Made by a program: the position numbers and the translations under genes. Shown piece after piece: positions 32,816 to 44,057 of a stretch of DNA of 64,000 nucleotides (position 1 is the first letter of the stretch; each line of letters starts with the position of its first letter). This stretch comes from Plantago ovata (lineage: Eukaryota > Streptophyta > Magnoliopsida > Lamiales > Plantaginaceae). The DNA is taken from NCBI GenBank assembly GCA_028274465.1, contig CM051455.1, forward strand, positions 113,869,547 to 113,933,546, given 5' to 3'. The notes under the pieces are model-generated. The model made no database searches. It was given only the letters and a program-made list of their open reading frames with translations, and was not told where the DNA came from.

Positions 32816-35661
32816 TTAAACTCTTCCAGAGGATTTTCTCAAAATCTCTCTTACACTCTTCTCAGCAAGAGCAGTGAATTCAACACAATCCTTCTCGTAG
32901 TTTTCCAGTAACCTACGGACTTGTAGTTGAAGAATTCTTGCATTTTTGCAGGCAGTATGATGATGCTTTTCAGCATTCATTTCCATGTAGTTAACAACCC
33001 ACAAATGCATGCCCCAATTGCTGGCATGGAGAAGCTGTGTATCTGAAATGTTTCTCGGATGAATCTTTCTTAACCAGAGAAGATCTTCTTCTTGATCCTG
33101 AGCAGTAAGATAGAAGTACTCATAAGGATTCAGTCCAAGTTTCTTCTTAGGTTTCTTTGTTACCGGGTCAGCATAGTAAGCGATGCCAGGTGGTTTTATC
33201 AGATCTGATTCTTGTCTAAATGTCTTACCAATGGCAACTCTTCTTACATGGACCTCAAGATTCAACCATTTCCCAGCAATATTTCTTGGGAGGGATTCTT
33301 CCCTTTGCTTCTTTTGGACCTTGAGTTCAATCCATTTGAACATCTGATTCAAACAGGCTGTAGGAAAGAACTCATTTACCAACAAATCTTCCAGCTTTAG
33401 GATCCAGCAACCATGAATGTTTCTGATCACATTCTGAGTGGTTTCATCATTGCTGGTCTTTGTATATTCAATGCCGGAGCCAATAGCAATGTTGGCCAGC
33501 CTTTTCTCTTCCTGTCTTTGCCTTCTTCTTCTTGATTTAGCATTGTCTTGATCTCTTGCTGAAGAGTCAAACGAAAAATGCCTTGAGTGGCCAGACGGAG
33601 TTATGGCTGTTAAGGGTCTAGCTCTTATGGCTTGAGCTATTGTTTGATTGTCATCATCTTCTTCATCATCTTCATTCAGATTGTGATGACTTTCATTGTG
33701 ACAGAAATCTTGAGTTTCAGCAGCGGTTTTTCTCTTTTTGGTACTTGTTGAATTTAACTCAGTTTCTGCTTGTCTTTTAGAACTTTGCTCTCTTTCAGCA
33801 AGAGGTTCTAGTGGAAGTGGCACATCAGCAGCAGGAGTAGGAGGGGTTTGATTGCTTTTTTTAGTCTTCTTTTCCCCCTTAGACATGGATTGCAACATCG
33901 GAGTGATGTGCAGAAAATAAAACTCATTGCAATTTTCAGCAAGAGTGTTGAGACTGTTATATTTCATGATGATTTCCTGTTGATCAGAGTTCATTGTAGC
34001 TAACTCTTTTTGAATATTCATCATGTTCTCTTCATGTCTTTTCTCTGATGCGGCCTTCTCATCCATAATAGTCTGAGCTTTGACAAGAGCACTTTTTGCC
34101 AGCAAGAGAGCTTGACTTACATCTTCTTCATAGCTCTTGTGATAAAGACTGATGTCTTTCTGAGCTATGGTTAAAGTTGTAGTGCGTCTCAGCACCGTAG
34201 CCAATATTTTTCCAATGTCAAGTGGGCTCTTAGCAAGCAATGCCTCATCTTCAGCTTTGCAGGCTTCATGGACTTTCTTTGGTGCGAGAATGCTGGGAGT
34301 AAACTCCTCAACTCTTGGGAACGGCACTAAATTAGGTGTCAAGGAGTGAGCCTTAAGTTCAGTAGCAAACTGATCATCTTGTAAAAGCAACTCAGCCCTT
34401 AATGAATCTCCTTCATAGTTGAGATAATTAGGAGGAGGAATCTGAACGACTTTTGGGTCTCGCTTGGATTGTTCATCTTCATTTTCTGACAAGTCGTCAT
34501 CATCCTCAGATTCATCAAGTTGAGCGACTTTTGAGCCTTTGTCAGTAGCTTCACTTCCTTTTTGTTGAGTGGTTGCTGATGGCAACGCTTCAGACTCAAC
34601 GACTGGAGTTTCACCAGTAGATAGTTGTTTCAATTGAGTTTGTGGCTCAATTACTGGAGTTTCGCCAGTAGTTAGTTTTAATTGAGTAGTTGCTGAAGGC
34701 AACGTTTGAGACTCAATGACTAGAGTTGCGCCAGTAGTAAGTGGAAGGGATGGAGCTTCCTTTGATTTTTGTCTTGAAGATTCACCAATGTCCAGATCCT
34801 GCCTATGTCTTGCATGGATCACGAGACTATTTTGTAGAGCTCGTTGGTAATCTTCATCTTCTTCATCCTCTTCTTCAAGGTTTTCTTCAGTAACCTTGGC
34901 ATCAGAAACTGGACTTTTGCCATGTTTCAAGGCAGCCCTTTTTCTGGCATATTCTTCTTCAGTATCAGCACCTTGTACAGGTGCTTGATTTTCAGCATCA
35001 GCAGGAGGAGATTGAGATTCTTGCTGAGATTGTTGTTGTTCAGCTTGCTGATTGTCAGAGGGATTAGTTTCAGCAGCTGTCAACTTTAATCCACCAGCAC
35101 CAGGACTTGGACCTTGATTGTCATCATCGTCATCCTTTTGTCCTTAGAATCTTTCCCTTCATCATCACTTGGATCAGTGGGAATGTTCTCATCTTCTTCT
35201 TCTTCTTCATCATCTGTCAAAATGACTAGCTCAACGTGCTTGTACAAAGCAACACTTGTCACTTCCTCTTCCTCAGTTAGTTTGTGGGGATCAGCCACCA
35301 CAGGGACAAAAGAGCCTTTGAGCATCACAGCTTGTTCAGCTGAAGAGGCACTCTTAAATTTGGCCTTCATATTCTCTCTGATTTGAGCAATCAGGCTTGA
35401 ACTCATTTGCTGAGAATATGTCATTTCTTCAGGAAGGATGGAGTGGACAAATGTTTCGAGCTTCAGCAATGAAGATCTCTTTTTCTCATTTGAGAGATGA
35501 AGATGAAGATCTGAGAAGTCCATTCTCCTATATCTTTGCCAGTTGCTGACGGACTTAGCAACTCTTGACAAAGTTGTTCTCTTAAAGCTCAAGTAAAGTT
35601 CTTCAGAACTTACTTGCTGATCTTCAGTGATGAGTACCACTTCAGTGGTCTCCTTTTGAGC

Positions 35662-35736
35662 CTGAAAAAGAATTTTATTTAGATCAGGATTGGTTTGGAG
35701 AATTGTTTTAGAGTTTAATTCTGAAACATGATTTAC
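35662..35736 (-). other. Intron-like segment c in ORF3
   Basis: 75 bp on the minus strand, preceded by CAGCAG, starting GTAAATCATG and ending TTTTTCAG. AT-rich, with no stop in the ORF3 frame. Exactly 25 codons long. Confidence 0.55.
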
Positions 35737-35814
35737 CTGCTGAGAGTCAGCAAGCTCATGTAGTACAATTTCCATTCCAAGAGGAGCTTGAGTAGCATCC
35801 TTCATTTGTTCATC

Positions 35815-35887
35815 CTGAAATAAATTCAAATTAGATACAAGTACTAAGCTGTCAAACTTAGTTTTTATACCAAAATTATTAACTAAC
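35815..35887 (-). other. Intron-like segment b in ORF3
   Basis: Minus strand CAGCAGTTAGTTAATAATT ... TTTATTTCAG. The donor is uncertain (GTTAGT at 35887 or GTTAAT at 35883; the latter gives 69 bp, 23 codons). Frame stays open. Confidence 0.45.
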
Positions 35888-35955
35888 TGCTGAGCAGGGA
35901 GTGTTGGTTCTGGTGCAGAGGCTTCAGCAACCATCTGACTTGCATCTTGAGAAGT

Positions 35956-36030
35956 CTGTAGAGAAAGAATAATTTTAGCAAAAGAACAATTCTCAGAATG
36001 TGAAGTTTTACTGATGGTTGAATTAACTAC
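35956..36030 (-). other. Intron-like segment a in ORF3
   Basis: 75 bp, preceded by CAGCAG, starting GTAGTTAATT and ending TCTCTACAG. AT-rich, 25 codons, open in the ORF3 frame. The start resembles segment b (GTAGTTAAT against TTAGTTAAT), suggesting duplicated exon-intron modules. Confidence 0.55.
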
Positions 36031-38107
36031 CTGCTGAGGAAGGACAGGTTGTGGCTCAGTCCTTTCAGCATTATCAGTTTCTTCAGCTTCTTGGACTGTT
36101 TCTTCAGCAGACTTCTGATTTTGCTCTAACTGAGAAAGCTGTGCGGTTTCAGCAATCTCCCTTGTCTCTGAATTGACAAGTTGAGCAGAAGCATCTTGAC
36201 CTTTAAGCTCACTGCTTGTCATGAAGAGTTCAATTGACTTGTTGGATGATTCTTCAATCTCCATCTCCATTTGTTTGCTTAAATCTTCCAGTACAAGCTG
36301 GACTTTGTCAATTGAAGTCTTGGGTGAACTTGGGCCAGCATTCTCAGCATCAAGAGATGCGTCTTTGAATGATGCTTCTTGAGTTTCAGCAACTTCAGGA
36401 ACTGGAACCATTGCTATCTCAGCAACTGGTCCATCAGCAAGCTGGGTTTCAGCAACTTGATGAGTTGCTTGTTCAGCAACCATCTGTTCAGCAGCATCAG
36501 CAAGTGCCGCTCTTTGCAGATCAGCAGCAATGTCGCTTACTGGTTCCATGGTTGGATCATCTAGATTCTCTACAATGTAGATATCTGGAACTTGGGCAGG
36601 AATTTCATTTCCACTGCCTTGTGGTCTATTCTCAGTAGAGTTATCAACGTTAAGTTGATTGTTGAAGGCTTCCGCAAACACTTCAACATTGCTGATGTAT
36701 GTTTCAGTGATTATTTCAGCAACATCTACTGGCAAATGCGTTTCAGCATTTGTCTGGGAATTGTCTGAGGGGTCTTGGACATTAGGGACTGACTGAGAAG
36801 CCAGTGTCTTCTTTCTTTTGTTACTTGTCCGTTTCCTCTTAGGTACGGGATTTGCTGATGACGCTGCAGTCTGAGTGTCATCATCGGCTTTCCTCTTTCT
36901 TCTTTTAGATTTCTCCAGTTTCCCAGAGTCATCTATTGTTGCATTTTCAGCAACGCTGTTGTACACGTACCTTGTTGATTTTCTACAGCAGTTTCATTTG
37001 TGTTACCACCACCAACAGCAGTTTCATCTCTAAGTTGCTGAGTGGTAACATCTGCAACTGTTGTATACCTTTCTTGCTGGCTTGTGCTGACAACACTTGC
37101 AGTTGTTGTCTTCTTGGATTTCTTTCCAGCAATCTTAGGTACATTCTGCTTGTAGAAAGACCTTCCCACATTGCACACAGATTTCTTGATTGGCAATGGG
37201 TTTCTTAGCTGAATCCTGAAATGTTCAAGGATATAGCATATCTTGATTCCATACATAACTGGAAAAGAAGGTGAGACCTTGTTGTCTTCTACCTTTACTT
37301 TAAACTTAGTAACACAATCAACAAGCCTATTGAAAATGTACTTAGCCCAGTTAAGTTTCGAGTTGTTCTCATGGATATGCATCAGCAATGGCCATCTTCT
37401 CAGGCCTACTTGGTCAATTCCTCCGACTTGGGAGTCAAGAACTTTAATTAGTAGCAGAGCTACTAGACCAAGTGAAGGACAGAGATGCTTTCTCTTAACG
37501 TGCTTTGTCCAAGTCACGGGAGCTATCTCGCCTTTCTTCATTTTTGCACTTCTGACGTCACTGTAGAAAGCTTCAATTTCTTCGTCAGTAGCAGTGACGT
37601 CATCTTCAGTTCCAGTGGTTGGAATCTGAAAAATCTCCGCTAAATCAGTCCATTTCAGGACGATTTGCGTGTTCTGAACTGTAGTAAAGATCACTTTTTC
37701 AGTGACTCCTTTACTATCAGTAAGGGACTGGATTTCTGCATTATTGTAGAACTCCATGGTATCAATCATGCTCACTTGCTTAGTGCGAGCAGAGATAAAG
37801 TTCATGAGGCCTTGCTGCTTGATGAACTCAAGCGCCTCTTCATTTTCGTCATCAAGTTCTTGTTCATAAAAGTACCTAATGTACTTTTCTTTTGCAATCC
37901 TCCCCATTGCATCAACATCTCACACTTTGCAGTGTCAAGATATGACGGAGGCATAGGTTTTTCAGTGATTCGGTCGTTTTTCAACACAACTTTCGTTGTG
38001 TTTTGGGTCAGAGAAGTCACCGGAGCAGTCACCGGAGCAATGCGTGTTTCAGCACTGTCAACCTTTGACGATTTTGAGGACTTAGATGACTGTCTCTTGG
38101 GAGCCAT

Positions 38108-39014
38108 TTCTTTATATAGAGCAAGAAATTGTACGAAAAAGATAGTTTGCTTTTTGACCGAAGGTACAGTAGTTTCAGGCTAGAAATTGCAGAGAAAGGA
38201 AATGTGAGTTAAAGAATTTTGTCATTTCTCTAACTCCTTCTTTATATAGTGTCTCTGGTGTGTGAGAAACTCAATCGTTTTGAGTTCTCAGCAAGGGTAA
38301 AACAGAGAAACACTGGAGATAGTGGTGCCTTTGCATTGAATGCGTAGTGGCCCACTAACTAAAACCGTCAGAGCACTCTCTCTCTTTGTTTTGTTAGCCG
38401 TTAGATTAATAACTCCTTTTAATCAATGGCCACGATTGAATTTCATGTCATGATTTATTGCGAGTTTATCTGTGCCAGCTTAACGTCACAAATTGATTTT
38501 ACTGAGTAATAAGGGATAGATTGCTTGCTGAAATAGACAAGAATCTTTTCAGCGAGTTTGAATTAACAATCTAACTACTTGCTGAAAGTTCCCCCTTACT
38601 TAGATATCTCATATTTTCTAATTTTAGAAGATATTTCTGATTTCCCGTATCAGTAAATTCTTTTTGCATTTTGAGACATCCTTTGGTAAAATCTGAGAGA
38701 TGAGATTTTGCTCTTTTTCTGAATTCCCGTTTCAGAAAATTCCTTTGATACTTGAATACCTGTTTCAGTATCTTTTGATTGTCTAAGTACCCGTCTCAGC
38801 AATCCTTAAGTTCTTTCACTTACTGAGTTCCTGTCTCAGCAAGTGATCAAGTTTCTGACAAATACCTGTTTTGAAGGAATTACTTGCTGAATGCCTGTTT
38901 CAGCAATCATGTTGTGACTTATCATTTCTTAGAAGAAATCAGTGACTTGGTCTTTTGGACATGAATACTTTGGCTTGCTGAATACCTGTTTCAGCATTCT
39001 GCCAAGTGTATCAT
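38108..39014 (-). other. S2 spacer between pol and ORF3
   Basis: Non-coding. It holds many copies of a word like GCTGAAACAGG (plus-strand CCTGTTTCAGC) at 38750-39000, and near ORF3 two TATA boxes on the minus strand. No gene seen. Confidence 0.7.
38241..38248 (-). promoter_or_regulatory. Candidate ORF3 promoter (TATA box)
   Basis: The minus strand reads CACTATATAAAG about 135 bp before the ORF3 ATG, with a pyrimidine-rich leader following. It is kept in S3 (43301-43308). A second CTATATAAAG lies only about 10 bp before the ATG, too close to serve. Confidence 0.5.
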
Positions 39015-41802
39015 TTATTGAGGTAGTTCAATCAATCCAAGGTTATACCTTAACATTGCGAACCTATTATCCGGTAGGGGCTCGGTAAAGATGTCAGCAA
39101 GCTGATCTTCAGTACCTACTTTCACAACCTCAATATCACCTTTTTCCACATGATCTCTAATGAAATGATGTCTAATATCAATGTGCTTGGTCCTAGAGTG
39201 AAACTTAGGATTTTGCGTAATTGCAATAGCACTTGTATTATCACAAAAGATTGGTGTTTTCTTTGCAGAAATACCATAATCTCTTAATTGTTGCTGAATC
39301 CATAGGATTTGAGCTGTGCAACAACCAGCTGCAATGTATTCAGATTCTGTAGATGAATTGGCGACACACGTTTGCTTCTTGCTGAACCATGATATTAATC
39401 TAGTACCCAAAAACTGACAAGTTCCAGAGGTACTTTTTCTATCAAGAGTTGATCCACCATGATCAGCATCAGAATAGCCAACCAATTCAAGTCTAGAATC
39501 TTTTGGATACCATAATCCAACATTGACTGTACCTTTAACATATTTCAGTATTTTAATTGCCTTTTTGTAGTGTGATTCTTTTGGATCCGATTGGAATCTT
39601 GCACACACACAAACAGCATACTGAATGTCAGGTCTACTTGCTGTTAAATACAACAAGGAACCAATGAGCTTCCTATACTTGTGTTCTTCAACACTTTTGT
39701 CCTCTTTAGTATAGCCCAATTTGGTACCAACACTCATAGGGATCTTTTCAGGTTTTTCATCCTCTTTGATCCTAAACTTTATGAGCATTTCTTTCGCATA
39801 CTTTGCTTGATTTATGAATATTCCATCTTTGAGTTGCTTGACTTGCAACCCTAGGAAATAATTCAATTTTCCCATCATACTCATTTCAAACTTATTTGTC
39901 ATGAGTTTGGCAAAATCATCACAAAGTTGCTTGTCCTTAGATCCAAAAATTATGTCATCCACATAAATTTGAACTAAGATTAATTTACCATCATGGTTCA
40001 TGGTAAAAAGAGTTTTGTCAACTTCACCTTTCTTGAAACCATTTTCCAGCAAGAACTTAGCTAAGGTATCATACCATGCTCTTGGTGCTTGCTTTAGACC
40101 ATATACAGCTTTCTGAAGCTTATATACCATCTTGGTTTCTGAGGGAAGTTCAAAGCCGGGGGTTGTTCTAGGTAGACTTCTTCAGCAAGTTCACCATTTA
40201 AGAATGCACTCTTAACATCCATTTGGTAAACAATGAAGTCATTGTGAGCAGCAAAGGCCAAGAAAAGCCTAATTGCATCCAATCTTGCAACTGGAGCGTA
40301 AGACTCATCATAGTCCAATCCTTCAGTCTGACAGTAACCTTGAGCAACTAAGCGTGCTTTGTTCTTGTTACTTCACCAGACTCGCTCAGCTTGTTTCTGA
40401 ACACCCACTTTGTACCAATAGCTTTCTTATTTTCAGCAAGTGGCACAAGTTTCCAGACTTTGTTCTTTCAAATTGATCCAATTCTTCTTGCATTGCCTTT
40501 ATCCATTCAGAATGCTTCAAAGCTTCTTCTATGGTTTTAGGTTCAATTTCTGAAACAAAGCAAGAGAATAAAGATTCTACTTCTACGACAGTTGCTTCTT
40601 CAGCAAGTCCTTGAGTAGCTTTGGATCTAGTCACTTGGCGTTTATTAATATCGCCAATCATATCGTAGAGGGATGATCTCTAATCCATTTATTAACAGGT
40701 TTCCTGTTTGTTGGATCAGGATATGTTGCTCATCAGCATGTGACTCTTCAGTATGTACTTGTTCAGTACTAATGGGAATTTGTGTCTCTGCTGAGATTTG
40801 ATCGTCAGCAACTGCTTGCTCAGCATTGCTGGGTTGAGATATTTCATCAGCAGGCACTGGAGATTGCGTAATTTCAGCAACTTCCGGAGCAACCGCATCT
40901 TTTGCTGGAAATTCCTTGTCGTGAACTATATTTATCTTGTCATGACTCGGGGGAGGAGAATCATTGTCAGAATCATCATTTAGTTCAATTGACTTGATTT
41001 GCCTAGCATCAGATTCAGTTCTTTGCTCATGTATGATTAGCTTTTTCATACATTCTGATATTTCTTCTTCAGCAGGCATACCTTGTGTCTTTTCGTAGAA
41101 TACAACATGCACAGATTCTTCAATCTTTTGTGCCTTTTTGTTGTAAATTCTGTAAGCTTTACTATGCAAGGAGTAGCCAAGAAATATCGCTTCGTCTGCC
41201 TTTGGTTGAAATGTTCTTAGTATTCTCTACCATTGTTAAGAACGAAACACTTACAACCAAATACTCTTAGATGAGTGATGTTAGGAGGTCTTCCAACAAA
41301 CAATTCATAAGGAGTTTTGTTGTATTCCTTAGTAATCAAACATCTATTCTGAGTATAGCAGGCGGTATTAATCGCTTCAACCCAGTAAGCCTCACTTATC
41401 TCAGTGTCAGCAAGCATTGTTCTTGCGGCTTCTTTCAGGGTACGATTCTTCCGTTCAGCAAAACAATTTGTGTGGTGTCCTTACTGAGGATAACTGATGT
41501 TGATACCTTTGGAGGTACAAAATTCAGTTATGTACTGGTTACAAACTCAGTACCATGGTCTGTTTTATGACTCTTACCTTGTCATTTTCATGACTTCAAG
41601 GCTTATTCAGCAAGTTAGGTATTTCAGTCTTGGTTTCAGATTTGTGTTTGATGATACTACCCAAGTGAATCTTGAATAGTCATCTACCACGACTAGACCA
41701 TACTTCTTACCAGCATAGCTTGTTGAAGAAGATTCAAACAAGTCCATGTGCAGAGTTGTAAAGTTTTGTAGTTGACGGTACTGCCTTGTTCTTGACGGTA
41801 CT
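39015..41802 (-). pseudogene. S2 integrase end, RT and RNase H (small indels)
   Basis: 39015-40130 is open and complete for most of RT and all of RNase H ([68 protein letters not shown], ending PQ-stop). Upstream, single-base gains and losses near 40163, 40363, 40467 and 41219, and many at 41430-41790, break the frame. The last 400 bp before the gap are especially error-like. A 20-bp duplication starts at 41774, the same as in S1, and runs into the N gap. Catalytic residues look intact where readable. Confidence 0.9.
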
Positions 41803-41902
41803 NNNNNNNNNNNNNNNNNNNNNNNNNNNNNNNNNNNNNNNNNNNNNNNNNNNNNNNNNNNNNNNNNNNNNNNNNNNNNNNNNNNNNNNNNNNNNNNNNN
41901 NN
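41803..41902. other. Assembly gap (100 N)
   Basis: Exactly 100 N, a common placeholder for a gap of unknown size. The last ~5 kb before it (36828-41802) and the first ~5 kb after it (41903-46850) are the same sequence in the same order. Confidence 0.99.
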
Positions 41903-43169
41903 TCCGTTGTCCTCTTAGGTACGGGATTTGCTGATGACAGCTGGCAGTCTGAGTGTCATCATCAGCTTTCCTTCCTTTTTCTTTAGATTTCTCCAGTTTC
42001 CCAGAGTCACTCTATTGTTGCATTTTCAGCAACGGCCTCTTGTACACGTACCTTGTTGATTTCTACAGCAGTTTCATTTGGGTTACCACCTCCAACAGCA
42101 GTTTCATCTCTAAGTTGCTGAGTGGTAACATCTGCAGCTGTTGTATACCTTTCTTGCTGGCTTGTGCTGACAACATTTGCAGTTGTTGTCTTCTTGGTTT
42201 TCTTACCAGCAATCTTAGGTACATTCTGCTTGTAGAAAAAATTCCCACATTGCACACAGATTCTTGATTGGCAATGGGTTTCTTAGCTGAATCCTGAAAT
42301 GTCAAGGATATAGCATATCTTGATTCCATACATAACGGAAAGGAAGGTGAGAGACCTTGTTGTCTTTCTACCTTTACCTAAAACTTAGTAACACAAATCA
42401 ACAAGCCTGTTGAAAAGTACTTAGCCCAGTTAAGTTCCGATTATATTCATAGATGCATCAGCAATGGCCATCTTCTCAGGCCTACTTGGTCAATTCCTCC
42501 ACTTGGGAGTCAAGAACTTTAATCAGTAGCAGAGCTACTAGACCAAGTGAAGGCAGAGATGCTTTCTCTAACGTGCGTTGTCCAAGTCACGGAGCTATTC
42601 TCCTTTCTTCATTTTGTGCATTTCGGACGTCACTGTAGAAAGCTTCAATTTCTTCGTCAGTGGCAGTGACGTCGTCTTCAGTTCCAGTGGTTGGAATCTG
42701 AAAAATCATCTCCGCTAAATCAGTCCATTTCAGGACGATTTGCGTGTTCTGAACATAAGTAAGGATCACTTTTTCAGTGACTCCATTACTGTCTGTAAGG
42801 GACTGGATTTCTGCATTTTGTAGAACTCCATGGTATCAATCATGCTCACGTTGCTTAGTGCGAGCAGAGATAAGTTCATGAGGCCTTGCTTGCTTGATGA
42901 ACTCAAGCGCCTCTTCATTTTGGTCGTCAAATTCTTGTTCATAAAAGTACCGAATGTACTTTTCTTTTGCAAATCCTCCCCATTGCATCAACATCTCACA
43001 CTTTGCAGTGTCAAGATATGACGGAGGCATAGGTTTTTCGGTGATTCGGTCGTTTTTCAACACAACTTTCGCTGTGTTTTGGGTCAGAGAAGTCACTGAG
43101 TAGTGCGTGTTTCAGCACTATCAACCTTTGACGATTTTGAGGACTTGATGACTGTCTCTTGGGAGCCAT
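41903..43169 (-). pseudogene. S3 ORF3, N-terminal part
   Basis: ATG at 43169. Matches 36828-38107 of S2. It lacks the S2 deletion at 37895 and reads QWGGFAKEKYIRYFYEQEFDD straight through. It has several other one-base differences, denser towards the gap (for example an extra G in the codon after ENATI near 42009), which look like low-coverage contig-end errors. Confidence 0.8.
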
Positions 43170-44057
43170 TCTTTATATAGAGCAAGAAATTGTACGAAAA
43201 AGATAGTTCGCTTTTTGATCGGAGGTACAGTAGTTTCAGGCTAAAATTGCAGAGAAAGGAAATGTGAGTTAAAGAATTTTGTCATTTCTCTAACTCCTTC
43301 TTTATATAGTGTCTCTGGTGTGTGAGAAACTCAATCGTTTTGAGTTCTCAGCAAGGGTAAAATAGAGAAACACTGGAGATAGTGGTGCCTTTGCATTGAA
43401 TGCGTAGTGGCCCACTAACTAAAACCGTCAGAGCACTCTCTCTCTTGTTTTGTTAGCCGTTAGATTTATAACTCCTTTTAATCAATGGCCACGATTGAAT
43501 TTCATGTCATGATTTATTGCGAGTTTATCTGTGCCAGCTTAACGTCACAAATTGATTTTACCGAGTAATAAGGGATAGATTGCTTGCTGAAATAGACAAG
43601 AATCTTTTCAGCGAGTTGAATTAACAATCTGGCTGCTTGCTGAAAGTTCCCCCTTACTTAGATATCTCATATTTTCTAAGTTTAAAAGATATTTCTGACT
43701 TCCCGTATCAGTAAATTCTTTTGTACTTGAGACATCCATTGGTGAAATCTGAGAGATGAGCTTTTGCTCTTTTCTGAGTTCCCGTCTTCAGAAAATTCCT
43801 TTGATACTTGAATACCTGTTTCAGTATCTTTTGATTGTCCTAAGTACCCGTCTCAGCAATCCTTAAGTTCTTTTACTTACTGAGTGCCTGTCTCAGCAAG
43901 TGATCAAGTTTCCTAACAAATACCTGTTTTGAGGAATTACTTGCCGAATGCCTGTTTCAGCAATCATGTTGTGACTTATCATTTCTTAGAAGAAATTAGT
44001 GACTTGGTCTTTTACCTGAATACTTGTTGTCAATAGCATTCTGGCCAAGTGTATCCT
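43170..44057 (-). other. S3 spacer between pol and ORF3
   Basis: Same content as 38108-39014, including the TATA box (43301-43308). At 43905-43918 the minus strand reads TGTTAGGAAACTTG, identical to the first 14 bases of the LTR, but what follows is spacer and not LTR. Confidence 0.7.

Larger units (their letters stand above)
32816..38107 (-). pseudogene. SIRE-like ORF3, very long additional protein (about 1,750 codons, frame-broken)
   Basis: Starts MAPKRQSSKSSKSSK and runs leftward. Regions: N-terminal domain about 37180-37900 (EFYNNAEIQSL, VLKWTDLAEIFQIP, HLCPSLGLVALLLIKVL) resembling the putative plant-transposon-protein domain; basic patches (KSKRRKRKADDD, PKRKRTSNKRKK, about 36800-36920); a Gln/Glu/Ala-rich acidic stretch with three intron-like segments; a coiled coil (EEDVSQALLLAKSALVKAQ, about 34000-34150); a basic patch (STKKRKTAAE); a C-terminal region (WILKLEDLLVNEFFPTA ... 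ILRKSSGRV). Single- or two-base indels separate the pieces near 37895, 36960-36982 and 35110-35140. No signal peptide or membrane helix is seen, so it is not an obvious envelope protein. Function unknown, possibly nuclear. Confidence 0.75.
32618..41802 (-). mobile_element. SIRE-like Copia copy S2 (pol and ORF3)
   Basis: Minus-strand element body ending at the N gap on the right: integrase end, RT, RNase H (39015-41802), a 0.9-kb spacer, ORF3 (32816-38107) and about 200 bp of trailing sequence. No 3' LTR is found: the left end runs straight into G2 at about 32617. Confidence 0.9.

Noticed and set aside
32816..38107. ORF3 as a retroviral-type envelope gene
   Set aside because: No signal peptide, transmembrane helix or cleavage-site pattern is visible; the basic and acidic composition points elsewhere.
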